From NCBI GenBank assembly GCA_964528675.1, contig CAZGTU010000012.1:17677-81676 (forward strand): DNA of 64,000 nt. Reading direction: 5' to 3'. The notes under the pieces are model-generated. The model was not told the DNA's origin and searched no databases. It worked only from the letters and a program-made list of their open reading frames with translations. The stretch is from CAYRTD01 sp964528675. Its GTDB lineage: Bacteria; Bacteroidota; Bacteroidia; Bacteroidales; GCA-2748055. Positions 25,509 to 35,461 of the stretch are shown piece after piece. Within the stretch, counting starts at the first letter, position 1, and every line of letters starts with the position of its first letter. Both the position numbers and the translations under genes were made by a program.

Positions 25509-25796
25509 ATGAAGGATCTTTGTGTACCCATTCCGAATTTCGGAGATGAACAGTTTGCCGATATTGAAATTAAAGTAGGGAAGAAGCGTTTGAATTTCAA
25601 TTATCGGGTGGTTTCCTTTCCATGGGATGTGGAAGATGATCTTACAGCCGGTAGTGACGAACTGGAATTATCGCTTGCCCGAATTTATCGTCTGAAAAAA
25701 GCCATTGAAGGTTACGATGAGAACTGGGAACTTATTCAGATATACAATCCTGCTGAAAATGCTTCACATATTCAGGTACTTTACAGAAAGAAATAA
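25509..25796 (+). CDS. Unknown 95-residue protein in efflux operon
   Basis: I do not recognise this family. 95 residues, no signal peptide and no membrane helix, acidic, with predicted beta strands early (FADIEIKVGKKRLNFNYRVV) and an ampholytic helix (ELELSLARIYRLKKAIEGYD), closing with HIQVLYRKK. It lies 37 bp after the ATPase and 7 bp before the TolC start, so it is clearly part of the operon, in the place where a permease gene would be expected. A cytoplasmic accessory or regulatory partner is possible; this is inference. Confidence 0.7.
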   Translation: MKDLCVPIPNFGDEQFADIEIKVGKKRLNFNYRVVSFPWDVEDDLTAGSDELELSLARIYRLKKAIEGYDENWELIQIYNPAENASHIQVLYRKK

Positions 25797-25803
25797 TTTT
25801 TAT

Positions 25804-27144
25804 ATGAAAAATTTGATTTCATTATTTTTTGGATTAGTAATATTTTCTTTGAATACCAGGGCGCAGGAAGATGTCTGGACGCTCGAGAGATGTATTAATC
25901 ATGCTTTGCAAAACAATCTTGATATTAAGCGCCAGGAATTACAGGCTGAATTGACTCAACAGGATTATCGTCAGGATAAATTCAATTTACTTCCAGGTAT
26001 TGGCGCAGGGATCGAACACCAACTGAGTACCGGTCGCTCTCTGAACATTGAAAATTATGAATGGGAAGACCGAAGCAAACAACAGGGGTCTGCCGGGGTT
26101 CGCGCTGATCTTACTTTATTCAACGGATTGCAGAATTACAATACAATTCAGAGAGGTAAGTTTCTTTTTCTGAGCAGTGAGGCTGATCTGGAAACTTTGA
26201 AGAATGATATGACTCTCAAACTTGCGGCTTATTACCTGGATATTCTTTTTTCCCGTGAACTGGTGGAAGTTGCAGAAAGTCAGTATGAAGTTACCATGAT
26301 GCAGGTTGAGAGAAATAAAAGACTTGTTGAGGTGGGTAATGCAGCGCGCTCAGAATTGCTCGAGATGCAAGCCCAGGCTGCATCTGAAAAGTTAAAACTA
26401 ACCGAGGCTAAAAACACGCTGGAGATTGCTATACTTGACCTGACGCAATTACTTGACCTGGATTCTGTAGGAAACTTTACTGTTTATAAACCGGATATTA
26501 ATTTAGAACTCTTAGAATCTCCTCCTTCAGTAACCCAAATATATCAAAACGCAGTGAGTGCTATGCCTGAGATCCGCAGCGCGGAGTATATGACGAAAGC
26601 CCAGGAGAAAGCGGTGGCTGTTGCAAAAGGAGGGCGTTCGCCGGAAATAAGTCTGAGTGGTCTCTATTATTCACGTTACCTTGTAGATGCAACAAATCCC
26701 ATTGATGCTGCAGCGGGTTATCCCCTTGAACAACAATTGGAAGATAATCAATATAGGCAATTGACAATCAATATGAGTATACCTATCTTTTCAAAGTTGC
26801 AAAAACAAACAAATATAAGTAAGTCCAAAATCCAGCTCGAGGATTATAATTATATGCTGCAACAGGAGAAACAGATCCTGTATAAGAAAATTCAGCAATA
26901 TCATGCCGATGCTACTGCTGCATGGGAAAAGTATCTTTCCGCTTTGGAAGCTGTTAATTCAAATGAGGAAGCTTTTAATTATACACAGCAAAAATTTGAA
27001 GTTGGTCTGGTTAACTCTGTTGATTTCAATATAGCAAAAACCGATTTGACACGTGCCCGGTCAGATCTTGCCCAGGCCAAATATGAATATATTTTTAAGA
27101 TCAAGATCCTGGAATTCTATCAAGGCAAACCCATACAATTATAA
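25804..27144 (+). CDS. TolC-family outer-membrane efflux protein
   Basis: About 446 residues from the ATG at 25804, chosen because it starts a clean signal peptide (LISLFFGLVIFSLNTRAQ); the longer frame to 25705 overlaps the 95-residue gene. The mature protein opens with WTLERCINHALQNNLDIKR, the usual first helix of TolC proteins, and shows two repeats of long helices, the second beginning at SVTQIYQNAVSAMPEIRSAE. It forms the outer-membrane duct for the adaptor and ATPase upstream. Two hairpins end the operon. Confidence 0.9.
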   Translation: MKNLISLFFGLVIFSLNTRAQEDVWTLERCINHALQNNLDIKRQELQAELTQQDYRQDKFNLLPGIGAGIEHQLSTGRSLNIENYEWEDRSKQQGSAGVRADLTLFNGLQNYNTIQRGKFLFLSSEADLETLKNDMTLKLAAYYLDILFSRELVEVAESQYEVTMMQVERNKRLVEVGNAARSELLEMQAQAASEKLKLTEAKNTLEIAILDLTQLLDLDSVGNFTVYKPDINLELLESPPSVTQIYQNAVSAMPEIRSAEYMTKAQEKAVAVAKGGRSPEISLSGLYYSRYLVDATNPIDAAAGYPLEQQLEDNQYRQLTINMSIPIFSKLQKQTNISKSKIQLEDYNYMLQQEKQILYKKIQQYHADATAAWEKYLSALEAVNSNEEAFNYTQQKFEVGLVNSVDFNIAKTDLTRARSDLAQAKYEYIFKIKILEFYQGKPIQL

Positions 27145-27148
27145 TTTC

Positions 27149-27210
27149 TTGCTGATCTCATCAGCAATAAACCTTAAAAGCCATTTCATGAAAGTGAAAT
27201 GGTTTTTTTT
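27149..27210 (+). terminator. Terminator after the efflux operon
   Basis: A first hairpin TTGCTGA-TCAGCAA (27149-27167) is followed by CCATTTCA / TGAAATGG (27181-27202) with AAAG before it and eight T after it. The second is a good intrinsic terminator. Confidence 0.8.
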
Positions 27211-27324
27211 ACCAATCAGGCAGGGTTTATTAGGAATCTTTATTTATGGTATATTATTCCATATTTTTCAGGAACAAAATCTCTTTTGTTCCGTAATCAT
27301 TTCAAGGTGATAAAAATCCTTGCT

Positions 27325-27882
27325 TTGAAAAAGAATATACTATTTCTGGTTTTTCTATCGAGCCTTGCTCTGAATTCATACACACAGGTATTTAATACCG
27401 GTAGCCTTTTAAAACCCGGAACTTTCTCATTAGGCTTAAATCCCGTGGTGACAGATGAAAAACTTGAAAATGATATCCGTTTTAATATTTACGGTAGTTA
27501 TGGATTGAGTCAGAGAGTGGATGTTTCCGTGAGATATCAGCTTATGGAGCATAAAGACTATTTTGGGGCTGATTTTGAGTTCGCACTCCATAAGGGTCGT
27601 AAGGTTGATGTATCTCTTGTCGCAGGAGCACATGTTCGCTATGACATAGGATTGGATGGAACAGTTTGTGTATCTTTTCCGCTAAATTATTTTTTGACAT
27701 TATTTACCGGGCTTGATGCTGACCTCGAGCTTGGTGATGATGAGACTGAACATTTTATATGGATTCCCCTGGGGGCAGAGGTCAAATGGACCCGAAAAAT
27801 TTCTGCTATCCTGGAGGTAGACATTCCCATGTCTAATTTTGCGTGGAATATTTTTGGGGGCGGTCTGGTATTCTATTTTTAG
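27325..27882 (+). CDS. Small outer-membrane beta-barrel-like protein
   Basis: Start uncertain: there is no ATG at the right place. A TTG at 27325 gives a textbook signal peptide (LKKNILFLVFLSSLALNSYTQ), while the open frame upstream runs through the terminator of the previous operon. About 185 residues; after the signal the sequence alternates hydrophobic and polar residues with aromatic strand ends (IRFNIYGSYGLSQRVDVSVRY) and finishes in FGGGLVFYF, a terminal aromatic as in outer-membrane barrels. Function not recognised. Confidence 0.6.
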   Translation: MKKNILFLVFLSSLALNSYTQVFNTGSLLKPGTFSLGLNPVVTDEKLENDIRFNIYGSYGLSQRVDVSVRYQLMEHKDYFGADFEFALHKGRKVDVSLVAGAHVRYDIGLDGTVCVSFPLNYFLTLFTGLDADLELGDDETEHFIWIPLGAEVKWTRKISAILEVDIPMSNFAWNIFGGGLVFYF

Positions 27883-27950
27883 CCTGAGTTAACTCTGATC
27901 CCGCTTTGCAGGATAGCCATTCACCGAATAGGTGATGTGAAATGCTTACC

Positions 27951-27979
27951 CCGAATATAGATTCGGAACAGGCTTTTTT
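27951..27979. terminator. Terminator-like hairpin between convergent genes
   Basis: CCGAAT-atag-ATTCGG is followed, after a short gap, by six T. A second small hairpin, TCACC-gaata-GGTGA, lies at 27921-27935. Both fall in the 136-bp convergent gap. Confidence 0.4.
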
Positions 27980-28018
27980 CTTCGTCGATTGAGCGTAATC
28001 GATCAATTTGGGTTCAGG

Positions 28019-28516
28019 TTAAAAAACCTTCAATTCCATGCATCGAAAAGGATGTTTCTGGTAATCAAAATGCACATTACCCACAGGTTCATAACCGCAT
28101 TTTTCGTATAATCTTATCGCTGAAGGATTTTTTGTAATGGCATCAAGGCGGATGGAATTATAACCTTTTTCCTTGGCATAGTTGTAGGAAAAATCCATTA
28201 TTTTTTCAGCAATTTTCTCATTCCTCCAGTCCGGATGCACCGCCAGACGGTGAACATACAGGCATGGACCTTTGTGTTTCCAGTTAATTTGATCGTAGCC
28301 TTCGGGTGCTTCTGCATTCAGGCAAACCACCGCTATGCTTGTATGATGATATTGATAAAGGAACAGATCTCCCTTTTCAATGTCCGATTCTACTTCCTCC
28401 GGATCAGGATAAGCGGTATTCCAGTTATACAGGCCTTCCCTGTTCATTCCAGGAATACAACTTTTATATATGAACATCGCTTCAAGGAAGTGAGATGGAA
28501 TAGCTTTGATGATCAT
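28019..28516 (-). CDS. GNAT family N-acetyltransferase
   Basis: 165 residues, one GNAT domain. The acetyl-CoA binding strand and loop read LYVHRLAVHPDWRNEKIAEKIM, where the usual R/Q-x-x-G-x-G/A loop is WRNEKIAEK and so lacks the glycine. The C-terminal half has IRLDAITKNPSAIRLYEKCGYEPVG. Substrate unknown. It begins 12 bp after the stop of nothing in its own direction; the amidohydrolase gene upstream ends 12 bp before this start, so the two are probably cotranscribed. Confidence 0.8.
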   Translation of the reverse strand: MIIKAIPSHFLEAMFIYKSCIPGMNREGLYNWNTAYPDPEEVESDIEKGDLFLYQYHHTSIAVVCLNAEAPEGYDQINWKHKGPCLYVHRLAVHPDWRNEKIAEKIMDFSYNYAKEKGYNSIRLDAITKNPSAIRLYEKCGYEPVGNVHFDYQKHPFRCMELKVF

Positions 28517-28528
28517 AAAAAAGAATAG

Positions 28529-30166
28529 TTATTTTACAGAGGAATAGACTTTTTCTCCGTCCATCCAGGTTTCAAGCACTTTGATCTTGAATAATTTTTC
28601 CTCACCGGTCTCCATCAGGTCTTTTTCAAGAATTACAAAGTCTGCCATTTTACCGACTTCCAGACTCCCTTTTTCATCTTCTTCAAAAGCAGCTTTTGCA
28701 GCCCATATTGTCATTGCCCTGAGGGCTTGTTCACGGGTGAGTGCTTCCTCCGGCTGGAAGCCATTTTCCGGGTATCCTTCCTGATCTTTGCGAACTACAG
28801 CAGCATAAAAACCATATAAAGGATTTATATCTTCCACCGGGAAATCGCTGCCGTTTGGAAGCCAGCCATTTTCCTTCAAAAGGGTTTGATAAGCGTAGGC
28901 ATATTGAATTCTGTCTCCCAACCTTTCATCAGCCCAATACATGTCGGATGTTGCATGAGTGGTCTGGATGGAAGGAATTATAGAGTATTTTCCAAAAAGC
29001 TTAAAGTCTTCCGGATGAATAATCTGCGCATGTTCTATCCTCCACCTTTTGTCATTTTTACGATTTAAAATATCGCCATAAATATTCAGTATTAGCCGGT
29101 TGGCTCCATCACCAATGCAATGCGTGTTCACCTGGTAGCCGCAAGAATCAGCCAGGCGTGAGATCCTTTCCAGGTAACTCGCTGAAGCAATTAATAAACC
29201 CTTATAATCAATATCATCACTATAAGGTTCAACAAGCAGCGCTCCCCGGGAACCAAGAGCTCCGTCAGCATATAATTTGACTGACGCCACATGCAGTCGA
29301 TCTGTTTTATAGATCCCATTGTACATGTAGGTTTCGAAGTTTTCCTCGGTGGGATTTAGCATGGCATATATCCGGGTCTTGAGCTCGTTGGCAGTATTGA
29401 GTTTATCTATTGTTTTAATCACCTCAGTGTCAAGACCAGCATCATGAACAGAAGTCAGACCTACTTTGAAGCAATTCTCCTGCGCCGAGAGTAAAGCTGT
29501 TCTGATTTCTTCCTTTCCTGGTTTTGGTATATTTTTTCTTACAAGGTCAATGGCATTGTCAATCAATACACCTGTCATTTTACCATTTTGGGTGAGAATT
29601 TCACCTCCTTCGATTTCAGTCCGGGGATTGATTGCGGCAATTTCAAGTGCTGCAGTATTTGCTACGGCCGCATGTCCGTCTATCCTCCTGATCAGTACGG
29701 GACGGTTCGGGAAAAGACTGTCAAGACTGGTATTGTCAGGGAACTCCTTTATTCCCCAGTCATTTTGATCCCATCCCATACCGGTTATCCATCCTTCCGG
29801 ATATTTTTCTGCATGTTCAGATAATCTATCCAGTATTTCATTAAAAGATGTGGTTCCGAAAAGATTTGCTTCCCTCAGGCTCAGGCCATAACCATAAAAG
29901 TGACAGTGTGGATCAATAAATCCGGGATAAACCGGCTTGCCTCCCAGATCAATGATGGTTTCAGAATTGTAATTATTTTCTATTTCTTCATTGCTACCCA
30001 GGGCCAGAATTTTTCCCTCATTAATAACCATGCTTTCATATATGTCAAAATTATCATTGACACTGTAAATTTTTGCATTCTTAATGATCATATCTGTCTC
30101 CGTTTTCTGACCGCAGCTATAAAATAGGGCGGTTAACATTATTAGAATAAGTCTGAGTTTCATCAA
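28529..30166 (-). CDS. Amidohydrolase family lipoprotein (YtcJ-like)
   Basis: 545 residues with lipoprotein signal (LILIMLTALFYSC). Amidohydrolase_3 features: GGKPVYPGFIDPHCHFYG (metal-binding H-x-H), VNTHCIGDGANR, WRIEHAQIIHPEDF, and GSDFPVEDINPLYGFYAAV (final Asp). The C-terminal beta domain ends with DFVILEKDLME. YtcJ-like enzymes hydrolyse amide or carbamate bonds; the substrate is not known. The lipid anchor puts it in the periplasm. Confidence 0.85.
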   Translation of the reverse strand: MMKLRLILIMLTALFYSCGQKTETDMIIKNAKIYSVNDNFDIYESMVINEGKILALGSNEEIENNYNSETIIDLGGKPVYPGFIDPHCHFYGYGLSLREANLFGTTSFNEILDRLSEHAEKYPEGWITGMGWDQNDWGIKEFPDNTSLDSLFPNRPVLIRRIDGHAAVANTAALEIAAINPRTEIEGGEILTQNGKMTGVLIDNAIDLVRKNIPKPGKEEIRTALLSAQENCFKVGLTSVHDAGLDTEVIKTIDKLNTANELKTRIYAMLNPTEENFETYMYNGIYKTDRLHVASVKLYADGALGSRGALLVEPYSDDIDYKGLLIASASYLERISRLADSCGYQVNTHCIGDGANRLILNIYGDILNRKNDKRWRIEHAQIIHPEDFKLFGKYSIIPSIQTTHATSDMYWADERLGDRIQYAYAYQTLLKENGWLPNGSDFPVEDINPLYGFYAAVVRKDQEGYPENGFQPEEALTREQALRAMTIWAAKAAFEEDEKGSLEVGKMADFVILEKDLMETGEEKLFKIKVLETWMDGEKVYSSVK

Positions 30167-30189
30167 TAAATGATTAGATGATTACACAT

Positions 30190-30251
30190 AAAAAGCCTTT
30201 ATGGCTAAATTTGTTCAAATAAATATTCGACAAATTTAACAGGCTTTTTTT
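30190..30251. terminator. Terminator after the propeller gene
   Basis: AAAAAGCCT (30190-30198) pairs with AGGCTTTTTTT (30241-30251), with an inner TAAATTTGT / ACAAATTTA stem. On the minus strand it ends the 30282-33473 transcript; it is nearly symmetrical. Confidence 0.75.
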
Positions 30252-30281
30252 ATTTTATAATCTTAAGAACCGTCTCAATGC

Positions 30282-33200
30282 TTATTTAATATAAAGTTTT
30301 GCTTGATAAACTTTATCTGTCACCACCCTGATAAAATAAATTCCTTCTGCAAGGTTTTCTCGTCTTAAGATAAATTCATCAGTTGTTTCGGAATATTCCT
30401 CTTTCATGATTTTTCCCTGTAGGTTGTAAACAATGATCCTCGCAGGATTCGTATTCTTCGATTCCCATTTGATTAAAGCTTCAGTATGGAAAGGATTCGG
30501 AGATATGCTTAACTCACCAAAAGAATTTTCGTCAATATTTGTTGTCTTAAGCGTATTATCTTCCAGGTTTGAAAGGGAATGTACGAAGGGTCCCGATCCG
30601 GCTTTTTTATCCTCCGGCAGGGTAACAAAACAGGCATCGGTTTTCCTGGCTTCAATTTTATAGAATTTTCTGTTTCCGGGATCAATATCATTCCATTCAG
30701 TGAAACTCCCCGAAATTTTAAATACCACTTCCATCTCATCGGCTTTTTCTCCAGCCCAGATGTAATACCATACCGGCTCAAACACGCCGCTTTCGTCTAC
30801 ATAAGGAGTCCAGTCCAGTATTTTGGTGCCGGGCTCAACTCCTTCCGACGATCCCAGGTGAATGGTTTGATGATAACTGCTGAAATCAGATTCATTCCCG
30901 CAGGTGTCTATTACTGTGATGGCATATCGGGCAGCAAGAGCGTCTGGATTCGAAAAATAATCAATGTAATAGGAATATTTTTCATTGTATGGCACATTGC
31001 CTATCGGAACATAATTATTGCCGTATAGTTTATAAATATTGTAAGACTGGATTCCGGCATCGGGAGTTCTTTCCCAGATTATCATGTTCTTGTTGACAGA
31101 GGAATCCACTGTAACCATGCATATTTCCGCATCCGGATAGGGTTCTGAAGCAATTATTTCGACAGAGTCTGAAACTGTTGTACATTGACCATTGGAAACC
31201 GTTACATAGAAGATACCGGTTGTATCCGTAAATATTTTTTTCTTTTGTAAGCCATTATTCCAACTGAAACTATATTCCAGTTCCGGGTTATAATTATCCA
31301 ACTCAACAGAGATGCTCTGAAAATCACCCTTACAAATGTATTTTTCACCGACCGGTTGTATTGTAAGTTTGGGTGATTCAAGAACAATAATGGTTTTTAC
31401 TACTTCAGCAGACAAATTATCATTGTAAACCCTTAATTTTACTTCATACTTTCCTTTTTTGGTAAATTGATGCTCCAGGTCACGTGTAGTGTAATCTACA
31501 GTACCATCATTGTGAATATCCCATTCGTAACGGGTTAATTCATCTGTATTTTCACTTGTATTCGTAAAAACCGTTGGTTCGGGTAAACAGGTTATTTGTG
31601 TTTCAAAATCGGGTTTCGGAGCTGTAACAGTTAATTTTGAAATGCCGTAATAGCCTGAGGTGAACCATATATTTCCCTGTTTATCGATAGCAATATTCTT
31701 CACAGAATTCTCAATGAGTCCATCATCAACCGTGAATGTACGTAAATTGGTTCCATCGAACTTTATTCCCCCGGAACTGCTTGCCATCCAGATATTTCCA
31801 TGATCATCGGCTGTTAGTTTATTACAATACATTGGTACTGAAAAGTTATCAAAATTCTTTCTGTCAAATTTTGATAAGTTAAATCCTGTTAGAGTCCAAA
31901 GAGTTCCTTTTTTATCAAATGTGACAGCATTGGCATTATTCGAGGGTAGTCCGTTATCAGTGGTAAAATTTTCACCACTGAAATCCATATAGTTTAAATA
32001 GCCTATCCCCCCACCGGCAGTGCTGTACCAGATCCTGTTATCTCCTTTTACGGCAACACCGGTGATATCATTGAGGGGTAGATCGCTATTGGAGGCTGTA
32101 GCCTTATTGTAAAAACTATTAGAGGCATTAAATAAATAAAGTCCTTGTTCTGTGGCGATCCAGAAAATATTATTGACATCATCGAAAGCAACATCTCTTA
32201 CAAACATATCATTCCATTCAGTCGTGATAGCGTTCGAGATTGTATAGCAATTTGCATTATCCTCAGCGTCCATTTTGACTACCTTTAATCTGTCGTCATA
32301 ACCCAGAAAGGAATACCAGGTATTGTTATTTTTATCCACAACAAGGTGTTTGACCCAGGCGTAACCGCAACCCCCATTAGCGTAAAATTCCCTGAAAAAT
32401 GTTCCGTCATATCCAATAACGTAATTATATTGTCCCAACATCCTGGATGTTCCGTCATTTAAGAAGACAATATCTTCCACATAATTACTTTGAACAGCAT
32501 TAATTTCAATCCTTGGCGTCCATCCTGACTGACTTTCATTGACTTTTGCCAAACCATTAAAACTACCCAGCCATACGGTTCCGCTTGCATCTGCCATAAT
32601 ATCCAGTACCCAGTCCATCTTGTCTCCCGAATCGCCTGATTTGATGGGTCCTGTGAAAGTGCTACCATCATATTTATAGGCACCGGCTGAAGTCCCGAGC
32701 CAAACATTGCCTTCGCCGTCCATGGAGATGCTAAAGGTATTGGTTGGTAATTCTGAGCTAAAGTCCTGCCAATGGTTTGTATGGGGATTATATTTAAACG
32801 CCCCACCGTAATAGGCAATCCATATATTCCCATTCAGGTCCTTTGCTATATCGTAGGGCCCTGTATCCACACCCAGTTTGTTCCATGGATCCGTGATTTC
32901 CTCTATTATACCTTCTTCATTCATCTTCCAGAGGGCTCCGTTGATCCCGGGAACGCCGAACCACATATTCCCGAGGTCATCACTTAAAATTGACCCTACA
33001 TACCATTCACCATTCAGATCGATCAATTCCCAGTTTTCACCATCAAATTTCACCACCTGTCCATCATTAACACCAAACCAAATATTTCCGTCAATATCTT
33101 CCGTTATTGTTTCACATCGCCATATTCTTTCACCTCCCACCTCGTTTATGGTTAACCACTCTTCACCATTAAATCTTGAGACTCCTCCCTGGTATGTTCC

Positions 33201-33473
33201 AAACCAATAATTACCGTAAAAATCTATGTAAATTGTTTTAACTACATTCCTTGCAATGCCACTGTTTCCGGTGTTAAAGACAGTTACCATTGAACCGTCG
33301 CTTTTCTTTCTTTTAAAAACGCCTCCGGAGGTGCAAACCCAGATATAATCCCCCTCTTCAGACAGGTAATTAATCTGGTTTATGTCGGTATAGTTCGTGA
33401 TCTTATATTGTCCTTTCACCTGTATTAAAAAAGCAAACAGGATTGTTGAAATAATAAGAATCTTTTTTTTCAT
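30282..33473 (-). CDS. T9SS-secreted two-component-regulator-propeller protein
   Basis: 1,063 residues with signal peptide. Residues about 25-620 are many blade repeats of the regulator-propeller type (NIWFGVNDG, NIWIAYYGG, NVWLGTSAG, TVWLGSFNG, NIWMASSSG, NIWFTSGYYG), making probably two seven-bladed propellers. A PKD domain follows (YEWDIHNDG to KGKYEVKLRVYND), then a second Ig-like segment (KYICKGDFQSISV), a fibronectin-like segment, and a T9SS type A sorting domain from ISPNPFHTE to the end. There is no kinase, so it is a free secreted propeller, perhaps carbohydrate-binding. PorU/PorV would process it. Confidence 0.88.
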   Translation of the reverse strand: MKKKILIISTILFAFLIQVKGQYKITNYTDINQINYLSEEGDYIWVCTSGGVFKRKKSDGSMVTVFNTGNSGIARNVVKTIYIDFYGNYWFGTYQGGVSRFNGEEWLTINEVGGERIWRCETITEDIDGNIWFGVNDGQVVKFDGENWELIDLNGEWYVGSILSDDLGNMWFGVPGINGALWKMNEEGIIEEITDPWNKLGVDTGPYDIAKDLNGNIWIAYYGGAFKYNPHTNHWQDFSSELPTNTFSISMDGEGNVWLGTSAGAYKYDGSTFTGPIKSGDSGDKMDWVLDIMADASGTVWLGSFNGLAKVNESQSGWTPRIEINAVQSNYVEDIVFLNDGTSRMLGQYNYVIGYDGTFFREFYANGGCGYAWVKHLVVDKNNNTWYSFLGYDDRLKVVKMDAEDNANCYTISNAITTEWNDMFVRDVAFDDVNNIFWIATEQGLYLFNASNSFYNKATASNSDLPLNDITGVAVKGDNRIWYSTAGGGIGYLNYMDFSGENFTTDNGLPSNNANAVTFDKKGTLWTLTGFNLSKFDRKNFDNFSVPMYCNKLTADDHGNIWMASSSGGIKFDGTNLRTFTVDDGLIENSVKNIAIDKQGNIWFTSGYYGISKLTVTAPKPDFETQITCLPEPTVFTNTSENTDELTRYEWDIHNDGTVDYTTRDLEHQFTKKGKYEVKLRVYNDNLSAEVVKTIIVLESPKLTIQPVGEKYICKGDFQSISVELDNYNPELEYSFSWNNGLQKKKIFTDTTGIFYVTVSNGQCTTVSDSVEIIASEPYPDAEICMVTVDSSVNKNMIIWERTPDAGIQSYNIYKLYGNNYVPIGNVPYNEKYSYYIDYFSNPDALAARYAITVIDTCGNESDFSSYHQTIHLGSSEGVEPGTKILDWTPYVDESGVFEPVWYYIWAGEKADEMEVVFKISGSFTEWNDIDPGNRKFYKIEARKTDACFVTLPEDKKAGSGPFVHSLSNLEDNTLKTTNIDENSFGELSISPNPFHTEALIKWESKNTNPARIIVYNLQGKIMKEEYSETTDEFILRRENLAEGIYFIRVVTDKVYQAKLYIK

Positions 33474-33624
33474 GATTTTAGGTTTAGGCTTGAAGGATCT
33501 TATTAAAGATAATAGACATAGATTATCTGATAAACCGGGAATAATAAAATGATTACTAAAACAATCAATTTATATTTATCCCGTTATTTTACCGATTTAA
33601 ACATTATTTTTGCGTATACTTTTT

Positions 33625-35070
33625 ATGAGACTACGCTATTTCATAATTATTGTTTCTGTTATTCTGAGTTTTCTTTCCTGTGAAAGAGAGAGCTTTATAA
33701 AGGATAATGATGCTTCGCTGAAGTTTTCATTGGACACTTTATATTTTGATACGGTTTTCACTCAGCTAAACACCGTAACGAAGAGTTTCACCATTCACAA
33801 CCCTCATAAGGAATTTTTAAAAGTTTCCCGTATAAAGCTGGCCAAAGGCGAAAATTCGGTATATCGTATTAATCTGGACGGGGTTCCGGGAACCGATTTT
33901 CGAAATATTGAGATACCGCCGGAAGATTCCATTTATGTTTTTGTGGATGCAACACTTGATCCGAATAACAGCGATAATGTTTTGTTACAGCAGGATTCGG
34001 TTGTTACTGAAACCAATGGAAATGTGCAGGATGTGGATCTTGTAGCCTGGGGACAGGATGTGCACATGATCAGGGGAGAGGTGCTTTCTACACAGACCTG
34101 GGTGAATGATAAGCCTTATTTGATTATTGATTATGCCTATGTAGATTCACTGGAAGTTTTAACGATGGAAGCTGGAGTGAGGGTTTTTCTGCATCGTGAT
34201 GCTATTTTTGCAGTAGGGGGAACTCTTATTGCCAATGGGGAAAAAGATTTGCCGGTAAGTTTTGGAGGTGACAGGCTTGAGGAAGATTATAAAGATATTC
34301 CCGGACAATGGGGTGGAATTTATTTCACTGCAGGGAGTCGCAATAATCATTTGAATTATACAGAGATAAGAGGAGGCAATTTTGGAATGATCGTAGATAC
34401 GTTCATGAATGAAAATCCCACGCTTGAAATTAGAAATTCAACTATTGCCCATATGAGTTCTGTAGGCTTGCTGGCAAGAGGATCCAGAATATTGGGAGTT
34501 AACAATCTTATTTACAATTGTGGCTCAAGTGCATTGGCACTTACCATAGGAGGAAGTTATGAGTTTTATCATTGCACAATAGCCAACAGTTGGGGATATG
34601 CTCCTTCGCGCACTGATCCCTCTGTTTATATGTCAAACTATTATTTTTATAATGATACCCTTCCTTCAGGTGGTGTTGAGCAGCGAGCAGAAGTCCGTGA
34701 TATAGAAAAAGCTTATTTTGGTAATTGCATTATATGGGGAGATCAGAATAATGAGCTGGACATTGATAAGTATTCTGAAGGTGGAGAATTGAATTACTTT
34801 TTTGATCATTGCCTGGGAAAGTTTAACCCCGAGGATTTTGAGCTTGATGAAGAAAAAATTCCAGGGTTGATAAATAATGAGGCTCCGATGTTTATTTCCC
34901 GGAGTGACTATGATTTTCAACTCGACACACTGTCTCCTGCCATAGATGCCGGAAAGGTGTCAGTGGGCAATTTATACCCTGTCGATAAAAATGGAAATAG
35001 CCGTGTTGACGATGAGAAACCGGATATCGGAGCTTTTGAGTATTTTTTTCAGGAAACTGAAGAAAAATAA
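33625..35070 (+). CDS. Beta-helix repeat surface lipoprotein
   Basis: About 481 residues from the ATG at 33625; an in-frame TTG 15 bases upstream is less likely. A lipoprotein signal peptide (FIIIVSVILSFLSC) is followed by an Ig-like stretch (KSFTIHNPHKEFLKVSRIKL) and a right-handed beta-helix region (QWGGIYFTAGSRNNHLNYTEIRGG cut here to its core GGIYFTAGS and LNYTEIRGG; LEIRNSTIAHMSS; YEFYHCTIANS). It ends with DKNGNSRVDDEKPDIGAFEY, a closing motif common in Bacteroidota choice-of-anchor proteins. No enzyme motif is recognised. Confidence 0.75.
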   Translation: MRLRYFIIIVSVILSFLSCERESFIKDNDASLKFSLDTLYFDTVFTQLNTVTKSFTIHNPHKEFLKVSRIKLAKGENSVYRINLDGVPGTDFRNIEIPPEDSIYVFVDATLDPNNSDNVLLQQDSVVTETNGNVQDVDLVAWGQDVHMIRGEVLSTQTWVNDKPYLIIDYAYVDSLEVLTMEAGVRVFLHRDAIFAVGGTLIANGEKDLPVSFGGDRLEEDYKDIPGQWGGIYFTAGSRNNHLNYTEIRGGNFGMIVDTFMNENPTLEIRNSTIAHMSSVGLLARGSRILGVNNLIYNCGSSALALTIGGSYEFYHCTIANSWGYAPSRTDPSVYMSNYYFYNDTLPSGGVEQRAEVRDIEKAYFGNCIIWGDQNNELDIDKYSEGGELNYFFDHCLGKFNPEDFELDEEKIPGLINNEAPMFISRSDYDFQLDTLSPAIDAGKVSVGNLYPVDKNGNSRVDDEKPDIGAFEYFFQETEEK

Positions 35071-35461
35071 TCAGTGAGTTTTCCTCTCTGTTTTCATCTT
35101 CATGAGTAAGCGTTTTCTTTGATGATGTCATACATCTAACTTTTTTGCGCAGCCTCAGTTTTTCAAGTTCTTCAGTTATTTTTTTATCGCAATCTATTTG
35201 CCGGGGACTAAAAAGTCTTCTTGAGTTTTAGGTGAGTTTCATATTAAAAGTATGGAGGATTGCTTTTAACAGGTAATTTTTTGAATGAATTTGACATCAT
35301 TGACTCTAAGGGGAATATTCGTATTAAATCAGGGGAAATGGCAATCATATTAATGTCTTGTTTGTCAGTTAGAAAATAAACTTCATAAAAAATTTCATCA
35401 TTTTTTTTAAAATCAAACGCTGATATTTTGGGCATTTTTACATTAAGGGTAAAAAGCAGGA
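35071..35461. other. 391-bp intergenic gap
   Basis: No convincing gene. A 63-codon minus-strand frame (35244-35435, MPKISAFDFKKNDEIFYEV...) has protein-like composition but no recognised family, and its start lies 26 bp from the divergent gene at 35462. I see no hairpin with a T tract and no repeat. Confidence 0.5.

Noticed and set aside
27199..27324. N-terminal extension of the barrel protein from 27199
   Set aside because: It runs through the terminator of the previous operon and spoils the signal peptide; the TTG at 27325 fits better.
35244..35435. 63-residue minus-strand gene
   Set aside because: Protein-like composition but no family, no promoter or terminator of its own, and only 26 bp from a divergent gene; mentioned under the intergenic gap.
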